A stretch of DNA of 54,672 bases, taken from the NCBI RefSeq assembly GCF_018860505.1, contig NZ_JAHKPU010000038.1, positions 1-54,672 of the forward strand, written 5' to 3'. Both the position numbers and the translations under genes were made by a program. This stretch comes from Pacificibacter marinus (GTDB lineage Bacteria; Pseudomonadota; Alphaproteobacteria; Rhodobacterales; Rhodobacteraceae). The notes beneath the pieces are model-generated. The model had not been told where the DNA came from and did no database searches. It worked only from the letters and a program-made list of their open reading frames with translations. Positions 34,539 through 42,962 of this stretch are shown piece by piece; the first letter of the stretch is position 1; every line of letters starts with the position of its first letter.

Positions 34539-34577
34539 TTCTCGGGACATTGCTGCACAATACCCTGCCAGCAGTGC
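34539..34577 (-). repeat. Family A twin-hairpin insertion element, copy 3 (in frame)
   Basis: On the - strand: GCACTGCTGGCAGGG (CTGC/GCAG), TATTGTGCAGCAATG (ATTGT/GCAAT with one G-U), then TCCCGAGAA. It is exactly 39 nt, so orfA stays open and gains ALLAGYCAAMSRE between CRRH and GISSTTFYK. Confidence 0.82.
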
Positions 34578-34750
34578 ATGCCGCCGACACACATCAACAG
34601 TCTTCTCGCCAGCTTCCTGTTCCTTGATCATCGCAATGATCTGTTCGGCCAACAATCGTGCCTTCATGTGTCCGTCCTTTTGTTGGGCGGACTCTACACA
34701 AATTTGGAGGAGTTTTTGGGGCGCAGGTCAACGGACATCACCACCAATCC

Positions 34751-34787
34751 CGCGAAAAACCCTAGGTCATAAACCAAATTTTTCGCG
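34751..34787 (-). terminator. Possible terminator hairpin after purU
   Basis: CGCGAAAAA (34751-34759) and TTTTTCGCG (34779-34787) are complementary with a 19-nt loop, lying between the purU stop and the IS end. The T and A runs are inside the stem, so an end for purU transcripts is plausible but not certain. Confidence 0.45.
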
Positions 34788-34799
34788 AGACTTGCAATG

Positions 34800-35684
34800 T
34801 TATCCCATCCGTTCGCTGGAAAACGATCCTGGGCTTGCAGGGAAAACAACCGTTTTGTTACCGTTCATAAAGGCGCGTCTATGAGCATGCGCATGGATCG
34901 CGCGCGCCAAGACTTGGCTTTCCACATCCCGCCCCAAGGACACGTAATCTGATGCAGATTGGGCATGAGTGACGCGAACAGTATCTTGTTCAATAATAGG
35001 TCCTTCATCGAGGTCCGCTGTCACGTAATGCGACGTTGCACCGATCAACTTCACCCCTCGTTCAAACGCTTGTTTATAAGGGTTTGCGCCCTTGAAGGAT
35101 GGCAAGAACGAGTGGTGGATATTGATAATCCGACCAGACATTTTTTGACACATGTCATCTGACAAAATCTGCATATAGCGCGCCAAAACGATCAAGTCAG
35201 CATTCGCGCCTTCCACGACCTTCATGATCGCGGCTTCGGCTTCTGGCTTGTTCTCTTTCGTAACAGGAATGCAGTGGAATGGAATATCGTGATTGACCAC
35301 AGTTTTTTGATAATCCATGTGGTTTGAAATGACCGCGACAATTTCAACCGGTAGCGCCCCGATGTGAACACGATACAAAAGATCATTCAAACAATGGCCA
35401 AACCGCGAGACCATAATTACGACTTTCATTTTCGTGTCTTCATCATGGAATTCAAAGGTCATCCCAAACTTTTCCGCGATTGCAGAAAAGCTTTCTTGCA
35501 ACTCTTCTAGAGTCGCACCTGTTTCAGCTTCAAAGCTGACCCGCATGAAGAATTGGCCTGTTTCGCCATCGTCATATTGCGAGCTGTCCGTAATGTTACA
35601 GCCTTTATCAGCCAAGTAGGCGGAGATCGCAGCGACAACACCGCGCCTTGATTTGCATGTAACAGTAAGGTTGAGTTTGTGCAT
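34800..35684 (-). CDS. purU: Formyltetrahydrofolate deformylase
   Basis: 294 residues: an N-terminal ACT-type domain (about 1-80, KLNLTVTCKSRRGVVAAISAYLADKG) and a formyltransferase-fold catalytic domain with INIHHSFLPSFKGANPY and HYVTADLDEGPIIEQD, holding the Asn/His/Asp active-site set. It hydrolyses 10-formyl-THF to formate and THF. Next to folD and the sarcosine oxidase genes it disposes of one-carbon units from methyl-group oxidation. ATG 35684 follows GAGGATAAC. Confidence 0.95.
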   Translation of the reverse strand: MHKLNLTVTCKSRRGVVAAISAYLADKGCNITDSSQYDDGETGQFFMRVSFEAETGATLEELQESFSAIAEKFGMTFEFHDEDTKMKVVIMVSRFGHCLNDLLYRVHIGALPVEIVAVISNHMDYQKTVVNHDIPFHCIPVTKENKPEAEAAIMKVVEGANADLIVLARYMQILSDDMCQKMSGRIINIHHSFLPSFKGANPYKQAFERGVKLIGATSHYVTADLDEGPIIEQDTVRVTHAQSASDYVSLGRDVESQVLARAIHAHAHRRAFMNGNKTVVFPASPGSFSSERMG

Positions 35685-35733
35685 GTTATCCTCAGATTAA
35701 ATGCGCAGATTTATGATCTGCTGGATAGGAAAT

Positions 35734-36633
35734 TTAGACCGTTAGGCCTTCTGGTTCAGATAGACCATTGGCGCGCGCGCAGGCGGTGATCGTATTGGCC
35801 AAAAGGCAGGCGATTGTCATTGGGCCAACACCACCAGGAACGGGCGTGATCGCGCCAGCAATTTCGCTAACGCTTTTGAAATCAACATCGCCAACCAAGC
35901 GGCCTTTAGTGGCACCCTCTTCTGGCGCGATGCGGTTGATCCCCACATCAATTACGACAGCGCCCGGCTTGATCCAATCGGCAGTTACCATTTCGGCCCG
36001 CCCAACGGCCGCAACAATGATATCCGCTTGGCAACAGACATCTTGAATGTTTTTCGTGCGTGAATGCGTCATGGTAACAGTGCAACTTTCGCCAAGCAAA
36101 AGCTGTGCCATTGGTTTACCAACAATATTTGACCGACCAACGACGACAGCATTCAAGCCAGAAAGATCGCCAAAATGATCACGCAGCATCATCAAGCAGC
36201 CAAGCGGCGTGCAAGGCACCATAGATTTTTGCCCTGTGCCCAAAAGGCCGACATTGGAAATATGAAAGCCATCCACATCTTTCGCGGGGTCAATAGCGTT
36301 GATGACCTTGTCGCTGTCGATGTGATCCGGCAAAGGAAGCTGAACCAGAATGCCGTGAATTTCTGGATCCACATTCAACGTTTCGATCAAGGCAAGAAGA
36401 TCCGCCTCAGATGCGTCTTCAGCAAGCATATGCTCGACACTTTTCATGCCCACTTCCACCGTCTGCTTGCCTTTATTGCGCACATAAACCGCAGAGGCAG
36501 GATCTTCGCCCACCAAGACGACAGCAAGCCCCGGCACGATGCCATGCTTCTCTTTCAAACGCACAACATGTTCTGCAACTTTTGCACGAATGTCTGCGGC
36601 AAACGCTTTCCCGTCAATCAAAGACGCAGTCAT
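35734..36633 (-). CDS. folD: Methylenetetrahydrofolate dehydrogenase/cyclohydrolase
   Basis: 299 residues. The N-terminal part carries [15 protein letters not shown] (catalytic Lys and Tyr region) and [10 protein letters not shown]; the Rossmann part has [17 protein letters not shown] and [10 protein letters not shown]. It converts 5,10-methylene-THF to 10-formyl-THF with NADP. The ATG overlaps the stop of soxG (ATGA), so it is translated with the sarcosine oxidase operon and takes the methylene-THF that sarcosine oxidase makes. Confidence 0.96.
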   Translation of the reverse strand: MTASLIDGKAFAADIRAKVAEHVVRLKEKHGIVPGLAVVLVGEDPASAVYVRNKGKQTVEVGMKSVEHMLAEDASEADLLALIETLNVDPEIHGILVQLPLPDHIDSDKVINAIDPAKDVDGFHISNVGLLGTGQKSMVPCTPLGCLMMLRDHFGDLSGLNAVVVGRSNIVGKPMAQLLLGESCTVTMTHSRTKNIQDVCCQADIIVAAVGRAEMVTADWIKPGAVVIDVGINRIAPEEGATKGRLVGDVDFKSVSEIAGAITPVPGGVGPMTIACLLANTITACARANGLSEPEGLTV

Positions 36634-37190
36634 TTTGTGTCCCCTAGACGTTGGAGAATTGTTTCAAGTGCATGCCACAAGGTGACGGCCAAAGTACGCA
36701 TTACGATGACGGTCACATGACGTTCAGACCGCCGCACAAGAAAGATGCTCATGTGATCAAACCCTGTTCGCACAGCTTTGCCAGGCGTAAGATCAATCAG
36801 CGGTAAGTTTGCAACGCGGCTTAATACAGCACCGATTTGACCGTCTGTTTCAGCTGTAATGTCAAACGCGACCCAACCATCGGTTTGCTCTGTCAGGCGC
36901 GCATCGGGCACTTCGTTTTGCACAGTGGCTGCGAAATCAGTTTCGCCAAGGTTTTCTGCTGTAATCATCCATTGATCAGGCGATGTCCAAAAGGCCGTGT
37001 AATCTGCATGTGTTGTGCAGCAGCCAGCGGAAGGCAGGGTCAAGCCAAAAGGCGTTGGCGGTGTAGCACAGCGTGCAATAGCCAAAGACACCAAGGCAAG
37101 TGCGCTGTTTTCGCGCAAAGTGTATGCGCCAAAATCTTGGCTACGGGGCGCACTGGCCCCAAGGGCGGTAATGGGCGTTAAATCAGTCAC
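36630..37190 (-). CDS. soxG: Sarcosine oxidase gamma subunit
   Basis: About 186 residues of the SoxG family, with [12 protein letters not shown] and a central [19 protein letters not shown] 37190 is chosen because AAAGGAGAGC sits 8-10 bases upstream, and it overlaps soxA by 8 bp; the ATG-side extension to 37241 lies wholly inside soxA. Part of the heterotetrameric sarcosine oxidase, cytoplasmic. Confidence 0.9.
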   Translation of the reverse strand: MTDLTPITALGASAPRSQDFGAYTLRENSALALVSLAIARCATPPTPFGLTLPSAGCCTTHADYTAFWTSPDQWMITAENLGETDFAATVQNEVPDARLTEQTDGWVAFDITAETDGQIGAVLSRVANLPLIDLTPGKAVRTGFDHMSIFLVRRSERHVTVIVMRTLAVTLWHALETILQRLGDTK

Positions 37191-40128
37191 GTAAACGCTC
37201 TCCTTTAGGATCAACGAAGTGGGCAGAAACAACACGTACACGCACGCTTTGCCCTTCTAATGGATTGGCGGCGACGATTTCTTCGCCCATACGTTGGTCT
37301 CCATTTTGCAGATATCCAAGCCCGATAGAGCTGCCCACATGGGGTGAATATGCAGCAGATGTAATCCAACCTTGATCATGCTCAAGATCAACCGGATCGC
37401 CGAGGTTGATCAAATGTGAACCAGTCACAACGGGCTGGTTTGAATCGATGGGTTCAAAGCCAACCAAGCGCAAAGTTTCATTGGCCAATCCTTCGCGGCG
37501 GGACATGATAGAGCCGATGGAATCTTTCTTGGCAGATACCATTTTCCCCAAGCCAATCATCGCTGCAGTGGTTTGCCCCGTCAGCTCATTGCCCGTCGAG
37601 TGACCCTTTTCAATCCGCAAAACACCCAGCGCCTCGGTACCATAAGGTGTCGCGTTCAGATCTTTGCCGAGATTTAATAAACGTTCCATCAAAGCATTGC
37701 CGTATCGTGCAGGCACTGCCAATTCAAAAGCCAATTCGCCCGAGAAGGAAATCCGAAACAACCTAGCCCGCAGACCGCCACAAACTGTCGTCGCGCGGCA
37801 CGCCATGAAAGGAAACGCTTCGTTTGAGATGTCCATGTCATCCATGACACGCTCTAAAAGCTTGCGTGAATTGGGCCCAGCGATTGCGAACTGCGCCCAT
37901 GCATCGGTGGTCGAAATCAAAGTGACATCAAGATCGGGCCACAAACATTGACGCGCGAATTCCATGCGCTGAAATACGATGCCAGCGTTGGCTGTGGTCG
38001 TGGTCACGACATAGTGGTTTTCGCCTAAACGCGCGCATGTACCGTCATCATAGAGCTTGCCATCTTCGCGCAACATCAGACCATAACGGACCATGCCTTC
38101 TTTCAAAGTGCCCATCATGTTGGCATAAACGCGGTGTAGAAATTCGCCCGCGTCTTTGCCTTGAACATCGATCTTACCCAATGTTGTCACATCACAAATG
38201 CCGACGCTCGAACGCACTGCAAGAGCTTCACGATCAACCGATTGGCGCCAATGCGTTTCGCCCTCTTGTGGGAAATATTGCGCACGCATCCATTGACCAA
38301 CTTCGGTGAACACAGCCCCTTGGGATTTGGCAAATGTATCGGTTGGCGTCAAACGGTGGGGTCTGAAATTTGCCCCTGTGTCGCCGCCACCTAAAACGCC
38401 CATGCTGACGGGCGTGTAAGGCGGACGGAAAATAGTAGTACCTGTTTCAGGAATGGTTTGGCTCGAGAGTTCTGCCATCACAGCCAAGGCCGTCACATTC
38501 GAAGTTTTGCCTTGATCCGTCGCCATGCCCAACGTGGTCCAGCGTTTCAAATGTTCCACTGGGCGCATGTTTTCTTGATGCGCCAGCTTGATATCTTTAA
38601 CGGTCACATCGTTTTGGAAATCAACCCACGCGCGTTTCTTGGCAGGCACATGCCAGAATGCTTCAATCGCACTTGCCTCTTCACCCGCAACAGGAACCGC
38701 AGCGGATACTGGTGTTATACCAAGGGCCATTAGAGCTTGTTTAGCGATTAGCACACCGTCAGCCAAAGCCTCGCGTGTGCTGCCGTTTCCGCGTGCTGCA
38801 CCTGCGATCAACATGCCTTTCGGTGCATTATTATCGGGCACAAACGTGAGCTTATCTTCATTCCAAACAGGGCGACCGCGATGGTGGGACGCGAGATGGA
38901 CGTTCGGGTTCCAACCACCCGATACGCCCAGCGCGCCACACTCCAACCATTGCGCAGATCCCTTGCGCGTGACTTCGATTGAACTGAGGCCTTTGCGTCC
39001 ATGTGAGCCTGTAACCGTCGCATTGGCAAACGTTTCATATTCTCCAAAACTGCTCGCATTGGCACGCGCATCCACCACACCCAACACAGGCACACCTTTT
39101 TCGACCAGTGTCATCGCTGTTCTGTGGCCATCATCGTTGTTGGTAAAAATCGCAACAGGGGCTTTATTATCGCGCTGCGGCGTCACAGCCCAACGGTTGG
39201 CATAGCTGCGCATCGCGCCCGCCATCATAATCCCCGGACGATCATTGTCAGCAAACGGGATGTGACGTTCGGTGGCACCAGAAGCCAAGATCGTTTGTTT
39301 CGCCGTGATCCGCCAGTAGGTCTGACGCACTTTGCCGCCCCCGTCTGCCAAGTGTTCTGAAACACGTTCTACAGCGCCGAAAATCCCATGATCATAGGCC
39401 CCAAATACAGTCGTACGCGCCATCAGCTTCACGTTCGTCATGCTGGAAAGCTCGTCGAGAACACAGGCAACCCAATCCAAGGCTGGGGCATCATCAATCA
39501 TGCCGCCTTCGGACAATAAACGCCCGCCCAATCGGCTATCCTCGTCTGCGATGACGACCTCAGCGCCCGCGCGAGCCGCCGTGAGCGCCGCCATCAGACC
39601 TGCTGCACCGCCGCCGATAACCAAGAGATCAGGATGCAAAAAACCACGATCATAGCTGTCTGGATCTGGCAACATTGACAGGCTGCCAAGACCAGCGGCC
39701 TTGCGAATAATCGGCTCGTAGACTTTTTCCCAAAACACGCGGGGCCACATGAACGTCTTGTAATAAAACCCCGCCGCGAGGAACGGCGACATCAGATCAT
39801 TAACCGCAAGCAGATCGCGCTCAAGCGACCCCATATGGTTTTGGCTTTTCGCGCTCAGGCCTTCAAAAAGCTCAACAACAGTGGCGCGTGTATTTGGCTC
39901 CAATCGTGCGCCTGTGCCCAATTCGACCAATGCGTTTGGCTCTTCAGAACCGGCAGTATAGATGCCACGCGGACGGTGATATTTAAAACTACGCCCGACC
40001 AATTGCACGCCATTTGCCAGCAAAGCAGAGGCAAGCGTATCACCTTCAAAGCCTTGATAAGACGTGCCATTAAAAGTAAAGTTCAGTTTTTTATCGCGGT
40101 TGATTAAACCGCCTTGGATACGGGTCAT
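37183..40128 (-). CDS. soxA: Sarcosine oxidase alpha subunit
   Basis: 981 residues, the usual size. Order: an N-terminal ferredoxin-like Fer2_4 domain (about 1-95, FEGDTLASALLANGVQLVGRSFKYHRPRG), a dinucleotide-binding domain (LLVIGGGAAGLMAALTAARAG near residue 170), and a C-terminal GcvT-like tetrahydrofolate domain (about 600-970, SVGICDVTTLGKIDVQG). It passes the methyl group of sarcosine to THF, making methylene-THF and glycine. Its start overlaps soxD (ATGA). Confidence 0.96.
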   Translation of the reverse strand: MTRIQGGLINRDKKLNFTFNGTSYQGFEGDTLASALLANGVQLVGRSFKYHRPRGIYTAGSEEPNALVELGTGARLEPNTRATVVELFEGLSAKSQNHMGSLERDLLAVNDLMSPFLAAGFYYKTFMWPRVFWEKVYEPIIRKAAGLGSLSMLPDPDSYDRGFLHPDLLVIGGGAAGLMAALTAARAGAEVVIADEDSRLGGRLLSEGGMIDDAPALDWVACVLDELSSMTNVKLMARTTVFGAYDHGIFGAVERVSEHLADGGGKVRQTYWRITAKQTILASGATERHIPFADNDRPGIMMAGAMRSYANRWAVTPQRDNKAPVAIFTNNDDGHRTAMTLVEKGVPVLGVVDARANASSFGEYETFANATVTGSHGRKGLSSIEVTRKGSAQWLECGALGVSGGWNPNVHLASHHRGRPVWNEDKLTFVPDNNAPKGMLIAGAARGNGSTREALADGVLIAKQALMALGITPVSAAVPVAGEEASAIEAFWHVPAKKRAWVDFQNDVTVKDIKLAHQENMRPVEHLKRWTTLGMATDQGKTSNVTALAVMAELSSQTIPETGTTIFRPPYTPVSMGVLGGGDTGANFRPHRLTPTDTFAKSQGAVFTEVGQWMRAQYFPQEGETHWRQSVDREALAVRSSVGICDVTTLGKIDVQGKDAGEFLHRVYANMMGTLKEGMVRYGLMLREDGKLYDDGTCARLGENHYVVTTTTANAGIVFQRMEFARQCLWPDLDVTLISTTDAWAQFAIAGPNSRKLLERVMDDMDISNEAFPFMACRATTVCGGLRARLFRISFSGELAFELAVPARYGNALMERLLNLGKDLNATPYGTEALGVLRIEKGHSTGNELTGQTTAAMIGLGKMVSAKKDSIGSIMSRREGLANETLRLVGFEPIDSNQPVVTGSHLINLGDPVDLEHDQGWITSAAYSPHVGSSIGLGYLQNGDQRMGEEIVAANPLEGQSVRVRVVSAHFVDPKGERLRD

Positions 40129-40403
40129 TTGCCCCTCCGCGCCACGTCTGTGGCCAGTTCAACATCAGAAATTTCATGGGTTAGCGTATCGCGAGTGACG
40201 ACAAGCCAAGACCGGTCACCTTGCTCATGGAACCACAATTCACGGTGTTTTCCTGCAGGGTTGTCGCGCAGAAATACATAGTCACAAAATGCAGCTTCGG
40301 CATCAGGCGCAGTAGGATCAGGGCGGTTCAAAAGGTTCGCATCACCAAGGTAAGTGAATTCTTGCGCATCGCGCAGGCCGAGAAGCGGGTGTGGGATCAG
40401 CAT
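40125..40403 (-). CDS. soxD: Sarcosine oxidase delta subunit lacking zinc-ligand cysteines
   Basis: 92 residues, identified by position between soxB and soxA and by FLRDNPAGKHRELWFHEQGDRSWL, the family core. Classical SoxD starts with a CPxCG zinc motif and has a later HxxxC. Here the start is MLIPHPLLGLRD, and the later Cys is Asp (HEQGD); only the His remains. The single Cys in the protein lies elsewhere. The subunit is probably still structural but unlikely to bind zinc the classical way. Confidence 0.85.
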   Translation of the reverse strand: MLIPHPLLGLRDAQEFTYLGDANLLNRPDPTAPDAEAAFCDYVFLRDNPAGKHRELWFHEQGDRSWLVVTRDTLTHEISDVELATDVARRGK

Positions 40404-40412
40404 GTCAAATCC

Positions 40413-41663
40413 TCAGTGCAAGTTTGGTTGGGCGCCAACGCCCTTTTCATCAACGACATAGCCGCGCGCAAATCGATCAAATCGGAAGGCTGTGGCAACA
40501 TCATGCGGTGTGTCCGTGGCAAGAAGGTGGGCAAAAACATAGCCGGACGCAGGCGTCGCTTTGAAACCGCCGTAACACCAACCGCCATTGAAATAGAGCC
40601 CGTCTGTCTGGGTCTTATCGATGATCGGCGAGCCATCCATCGACATGTCCATAACGCCGCCCCAGCCCCGCAACAGACGTGCGCGGCCAAGCATTGGCAT
40701 CAAGGCCATGCCGCCTTCGATGACATCCTCGACGACAGGCAGATTGCCCCGCTGCGCATAGGTGTTGTAGCCGTCGATGTCGCCGCCAAATACAAGACCG
40801 CCTTTGTCAGATTGGCTGACATAAAAGTGCCCTGCCCCGAACGTAATCACACCTGGCAATGTTGGCTTCAAGCCTTCCGAGACAAACGCCTGCAAGACAT
40901 GGCTTTCAATTGGCAAACGCATGCCCGCTTTGGACATCACGCGCGAAGAAGACCCCGCGACCGCGACGCCGACTTTCTTGGCTCCGATGTAGCCACGAGA
41001 CGTCTCAACCCCAAGAACCTTACCGTTTTCCATTTTAAAGCCGGTGACTTCGCAGTTTTGAATGATATCGACACCCAATTTATCTGCGGCACGCGCATAG
41101 CCCCATGCCACACCATCGTGGCGGGCGGTCCCAGCGCGTTCTTGGCGAAGGCCACCTTTGATTGGGAAGCGAGCGTTGTCGAAGTTCAGATATGGCGCGA
41201 TGTCGCGCAACTGATCTTGGGACAACAAAGTGCCGCCTGCCCCTGTGAGATGCATGCTGTTACCACGCCGCCGCGCTGCATCGCGTTGCCCATCCGTGTG
41301 GAAAAGATTGATGATACTGCGCTGTGACATCATCGCGTTAAAGTTCAGGTCTTGCTCCATGTTTTCCCATAGCTTCATGGAAAATTCATAAAACGGCTGA
41401 TTGCCCGATAACATATAGTTGGATCGTACAATCGTTGTGTTACGTCCGATGTTGCCAGACCCAAGCCAGCCTTTTTCAAGCACCGCGATTCGGCTCTTTT
41501 TATAAATTTTTGCAAGGTAATAGGCCGTCGCAAGACCATGTCCGCCGCCCCCAACGATGATAAAATCGTAAGACGACTTTGGCTCAGGGTTGCGCCATAG
41601 CTGCCCCCAACCTTTATGGCCGGTCAGGGCCTCTTTTATGACCCGAAATCCCGAGAAACGCAT
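40413..41663 (-). CDS. soxB: Sarcosine oxidase beta subunit
   Basis: 416 residues, DAO/FAD-dependent oxidoreductase fold with FIIVGGGGHGLATAYYLAK near residue 33 and NIGRNTTIVRSNY. It carries the sarcosine-oxidising flavin site. First gene of the operon soxB-soxD-soxA-soxG-folD, with purU following. It is divergent from a GlxA-family regulator, 98 bp away. Confidence 0.96.
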   Translation of the reverse strand: MRFSGFRVIKEALTGHKGWGQLWRNPEPKSSYDFIIVGGGGHGLATAYYLAKIYKKSRIAVLEKGWLGSGNIGRNTTIVRSNYMLSGNQPFYEFSMKLWENMEQDLNFNAMMSQRSIINLFHTDGQRDAARRRGNSMHLTGAGGTLLSQDQLRDIAPYLNFDNARFPIKGGLRQERAGTARHDGVAWGYARAADKLGVDIIQNCEVTGFKMENGKVLGVETSRGYIGAKKVGVAVAGSSSRVMSKAGMRLPIESHVLQAFVSEGLKPTLPGVITFGAGHFYVSQSDKGGLVFGGDIDGYNTYAQRGNLPVVEDVIEGGMALMPMLGRARLLRGWGGVMDMSMDGSPIIDKTQTDGLYFNGGWCYGGFKATPASGYVFAHLLATDTPHDVATAFRFDRFARGYVVDEKGVGAQPNLH

Positions 41664-41761
41664 TGCATGACTCCATGTTTAATTACCTCCTTGATAAGGA
41701 AAACCCTCGGCCATATCTTGTCAAAAAAGGTCAATAATTTTCGAAAAAAGGACACATCAAA

Positions 41762-42709
41762 ATGCAACGTATCGGCTTTTTTCTCATAGAGGGCTACGCC
41801 ATGATGAGCACTGCCGCTGCGATGGAACCTTTGAGGGCAGCCAATCTTTTCAGTCCAGAACCACTGTATGAAATTACGCTGATTTCTACGAAAGGTGGTA
41901 CCGTTACATCAACTTTGCCAGGCTTGATGACAACCCAATCATTGGCACAAACTGGGCTGGAATTTGACATCGTGTTTGTGGTTGCAGGTGGCGATCCAAT
42001 GCAGGTGCGTGATGCCGCTCTTTTAACTTGGCTGCGCAGGCTTGATCATGCTGGTGTTGCCTTGGGCGGCATATCGGGCGGCTCTGCAATTTTGGCAAAA
42101 GCTGGGTTGATGGAAAATCGCAGGTTCACCATTCACTGGCATCATCTTGAAGCCCTGAAAGCCCTGTCAGATCATTATCGTTTGGAACGCCGACTTTATG
42201 TAATCGACAGAGATCGCTATACCTGCGCAGGTGGGGCTGCGCCATTGGACATGATGCATGCGATGATTTCTGCGGCACATGGTGTTAAATTCGCCCGCAG
42301 GATCAGTGACTGGTTTATCCAAACTGAAATTCGTGTCGCAGACGCCCCTCAACAGGCCAGCATCGCTGCACGGTATGGCCCAATCCCACGCGCCGTTGCA
42401 GAAGCATTAGATCTGATGGAAAGCCACATAGCAGACCCTTTGAATCTGGCACAACTCGCTGATCTTTCGGAACTTTCCCCCCGACAATTGCAACGCCAAT
42501 TCACAGAAGCCCTTGGGCTGTCTGTGATGCATGCCTACCGCAATATACGTCTAGATATGGCGCATGATCTTTTAAAGACGACACGCATACCCATTTCAGA
42601 CATTACGGAAATGACAGGTTTTTCCACGCAATCTACGTTTTCAGTGGCTTACAAAATGCGTTTCCAGACCCCCCCTGGATCAACCAGGTCCGAGGTCACG
42701 CTACAATAG
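41762..42709 (+). CDS. GlxA/GbdR-family AraC-type regulator with abnormal C-terminus
   Basis: 315 residues: an N-terminal DJ-1/PfpI-like domain (about 1-165, GGISGGSAILAKAGLM) and a C-terminal double HTH AraC domain (about 205-300, LAQLADLSELSPRQLQRQF, ISDITEMTGFSTQSTFSVAYKMRF). Family members such as GbdR activate betaine catabolism genes. After RFQTPPG the expected GxxPSxYR tail is replaced by STRSEVTLQ, just after a run of seven Cs; an indel may have changed the end. Divergent from soxB, so probably its regulator. Confidence 0.85.
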   Translation: MQRIGFFLIEGYAMMSTAAAMEPLRAANLFSPEPLYEITLISTKGGTVTSTLPGLMTTQSLAQTGLEFDIVFVVAGGDPMQVRDAALLTWLRRLDHAGVALGGISGGSAILAKAGLMENRRFTIHWHHLEALKALSDHYRLERRLYVIDRDRYTCAGGAAPLDMMHAMISAAHGVKFARRISDWFIQTEIRVADAPQQASIAARYGPIPRAVAEALDLMESHIADPLNLAQLADLSELSPRQLQRQFTEALGLSVMHAYRNIRLDMAHDLLKTTRIPISDITEMTGFSTQSTFSVAYKMRFQTPPGSTRSEVTLQ

Positions 42710-42785
42710 GTGCGAGGTGAGAGTTGGTCGCGAACTTTCGGACCAGTCGTTAAGGTGTGTCGCAAGACGCAAGAAGTGATCCAAA

Positions 42786-42925
42786 ATGAAGCAACGAAAG
42801 AACTATTCGCCTGAATTCAAAGCCAAAGTGGCGCTTGAAGCAAGCCATGGTGAGATGACGCTTGCTGAGTTATTTAAAAAATACGACGTGCATCCACCCC
42901 AAATCGACACATGGAAGCGCGTAGC
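42786..42925 (+). pseudogene. IS3-family OrfA N-terminal fragment
   Basis: [20 protein letters not shown] and the following helix-turn-helix residues up to IDTWKR are a typical IS3 OrfA start. Homology ends near 42925, and the frame then runs into the 3' end of the neighbouring regulator gene on the other strand. No other part of this IS is present. It lies between two GlxA-family regulator genes. Confidence 0.75.
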
Positions 42926-42962
42926 GATAGAGATCTGGCCCGCTTTCGGGCCGCATCAACGT

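Larger units (their letters stand above)
34336..34667 (-). pseudogene. IS3-family transposase OrfA with two insertions
   Basis: It begins MKARLLAEQIIAMIKEQEAGEKTVDVCRRH and should continue GISSTTFYKYKSKYGGM and then a Leu-rich coiled coil KRLRALEDENGKLKKLLAEQMLE. A family A element adds 13 codons in frame after CRRH (34539-34577). A family B element interrupts after QMLE (34363-34403); beyond it the expected end AMLRDINSKKW and stop can be read in another frame. The first insertion alone would give a longer protein; the second destroys the end. Confidence 0.8.
33927..34730 (-). mobile_element. Internally deleted IS3-family element with both ends
   Basis: The ends are inverted: TGACCTGAGCCCCAA (33927-33941) and TTGGGGCGCAGGTCA (34716-34730) differ at one position. 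Inside, on the - strand, are orfA (34667) and the C-terminal part of orfB (to 33988), but most of orfB is gone, so the element is about 0.8 kb. Three ~40-bp insertions lie inside (34278-34318, 34363-34403, 34539-34577). I see no target duplication. A directly oriented fragment of the same element lies at 54083-54352. Confidence 0.88.

Noticed and set aside
34778-34884. Small + strand frames overlapping purU and IS ends
   Set aside because: They are opposite-strand shadows of purU and the IS remnant with no independent support.
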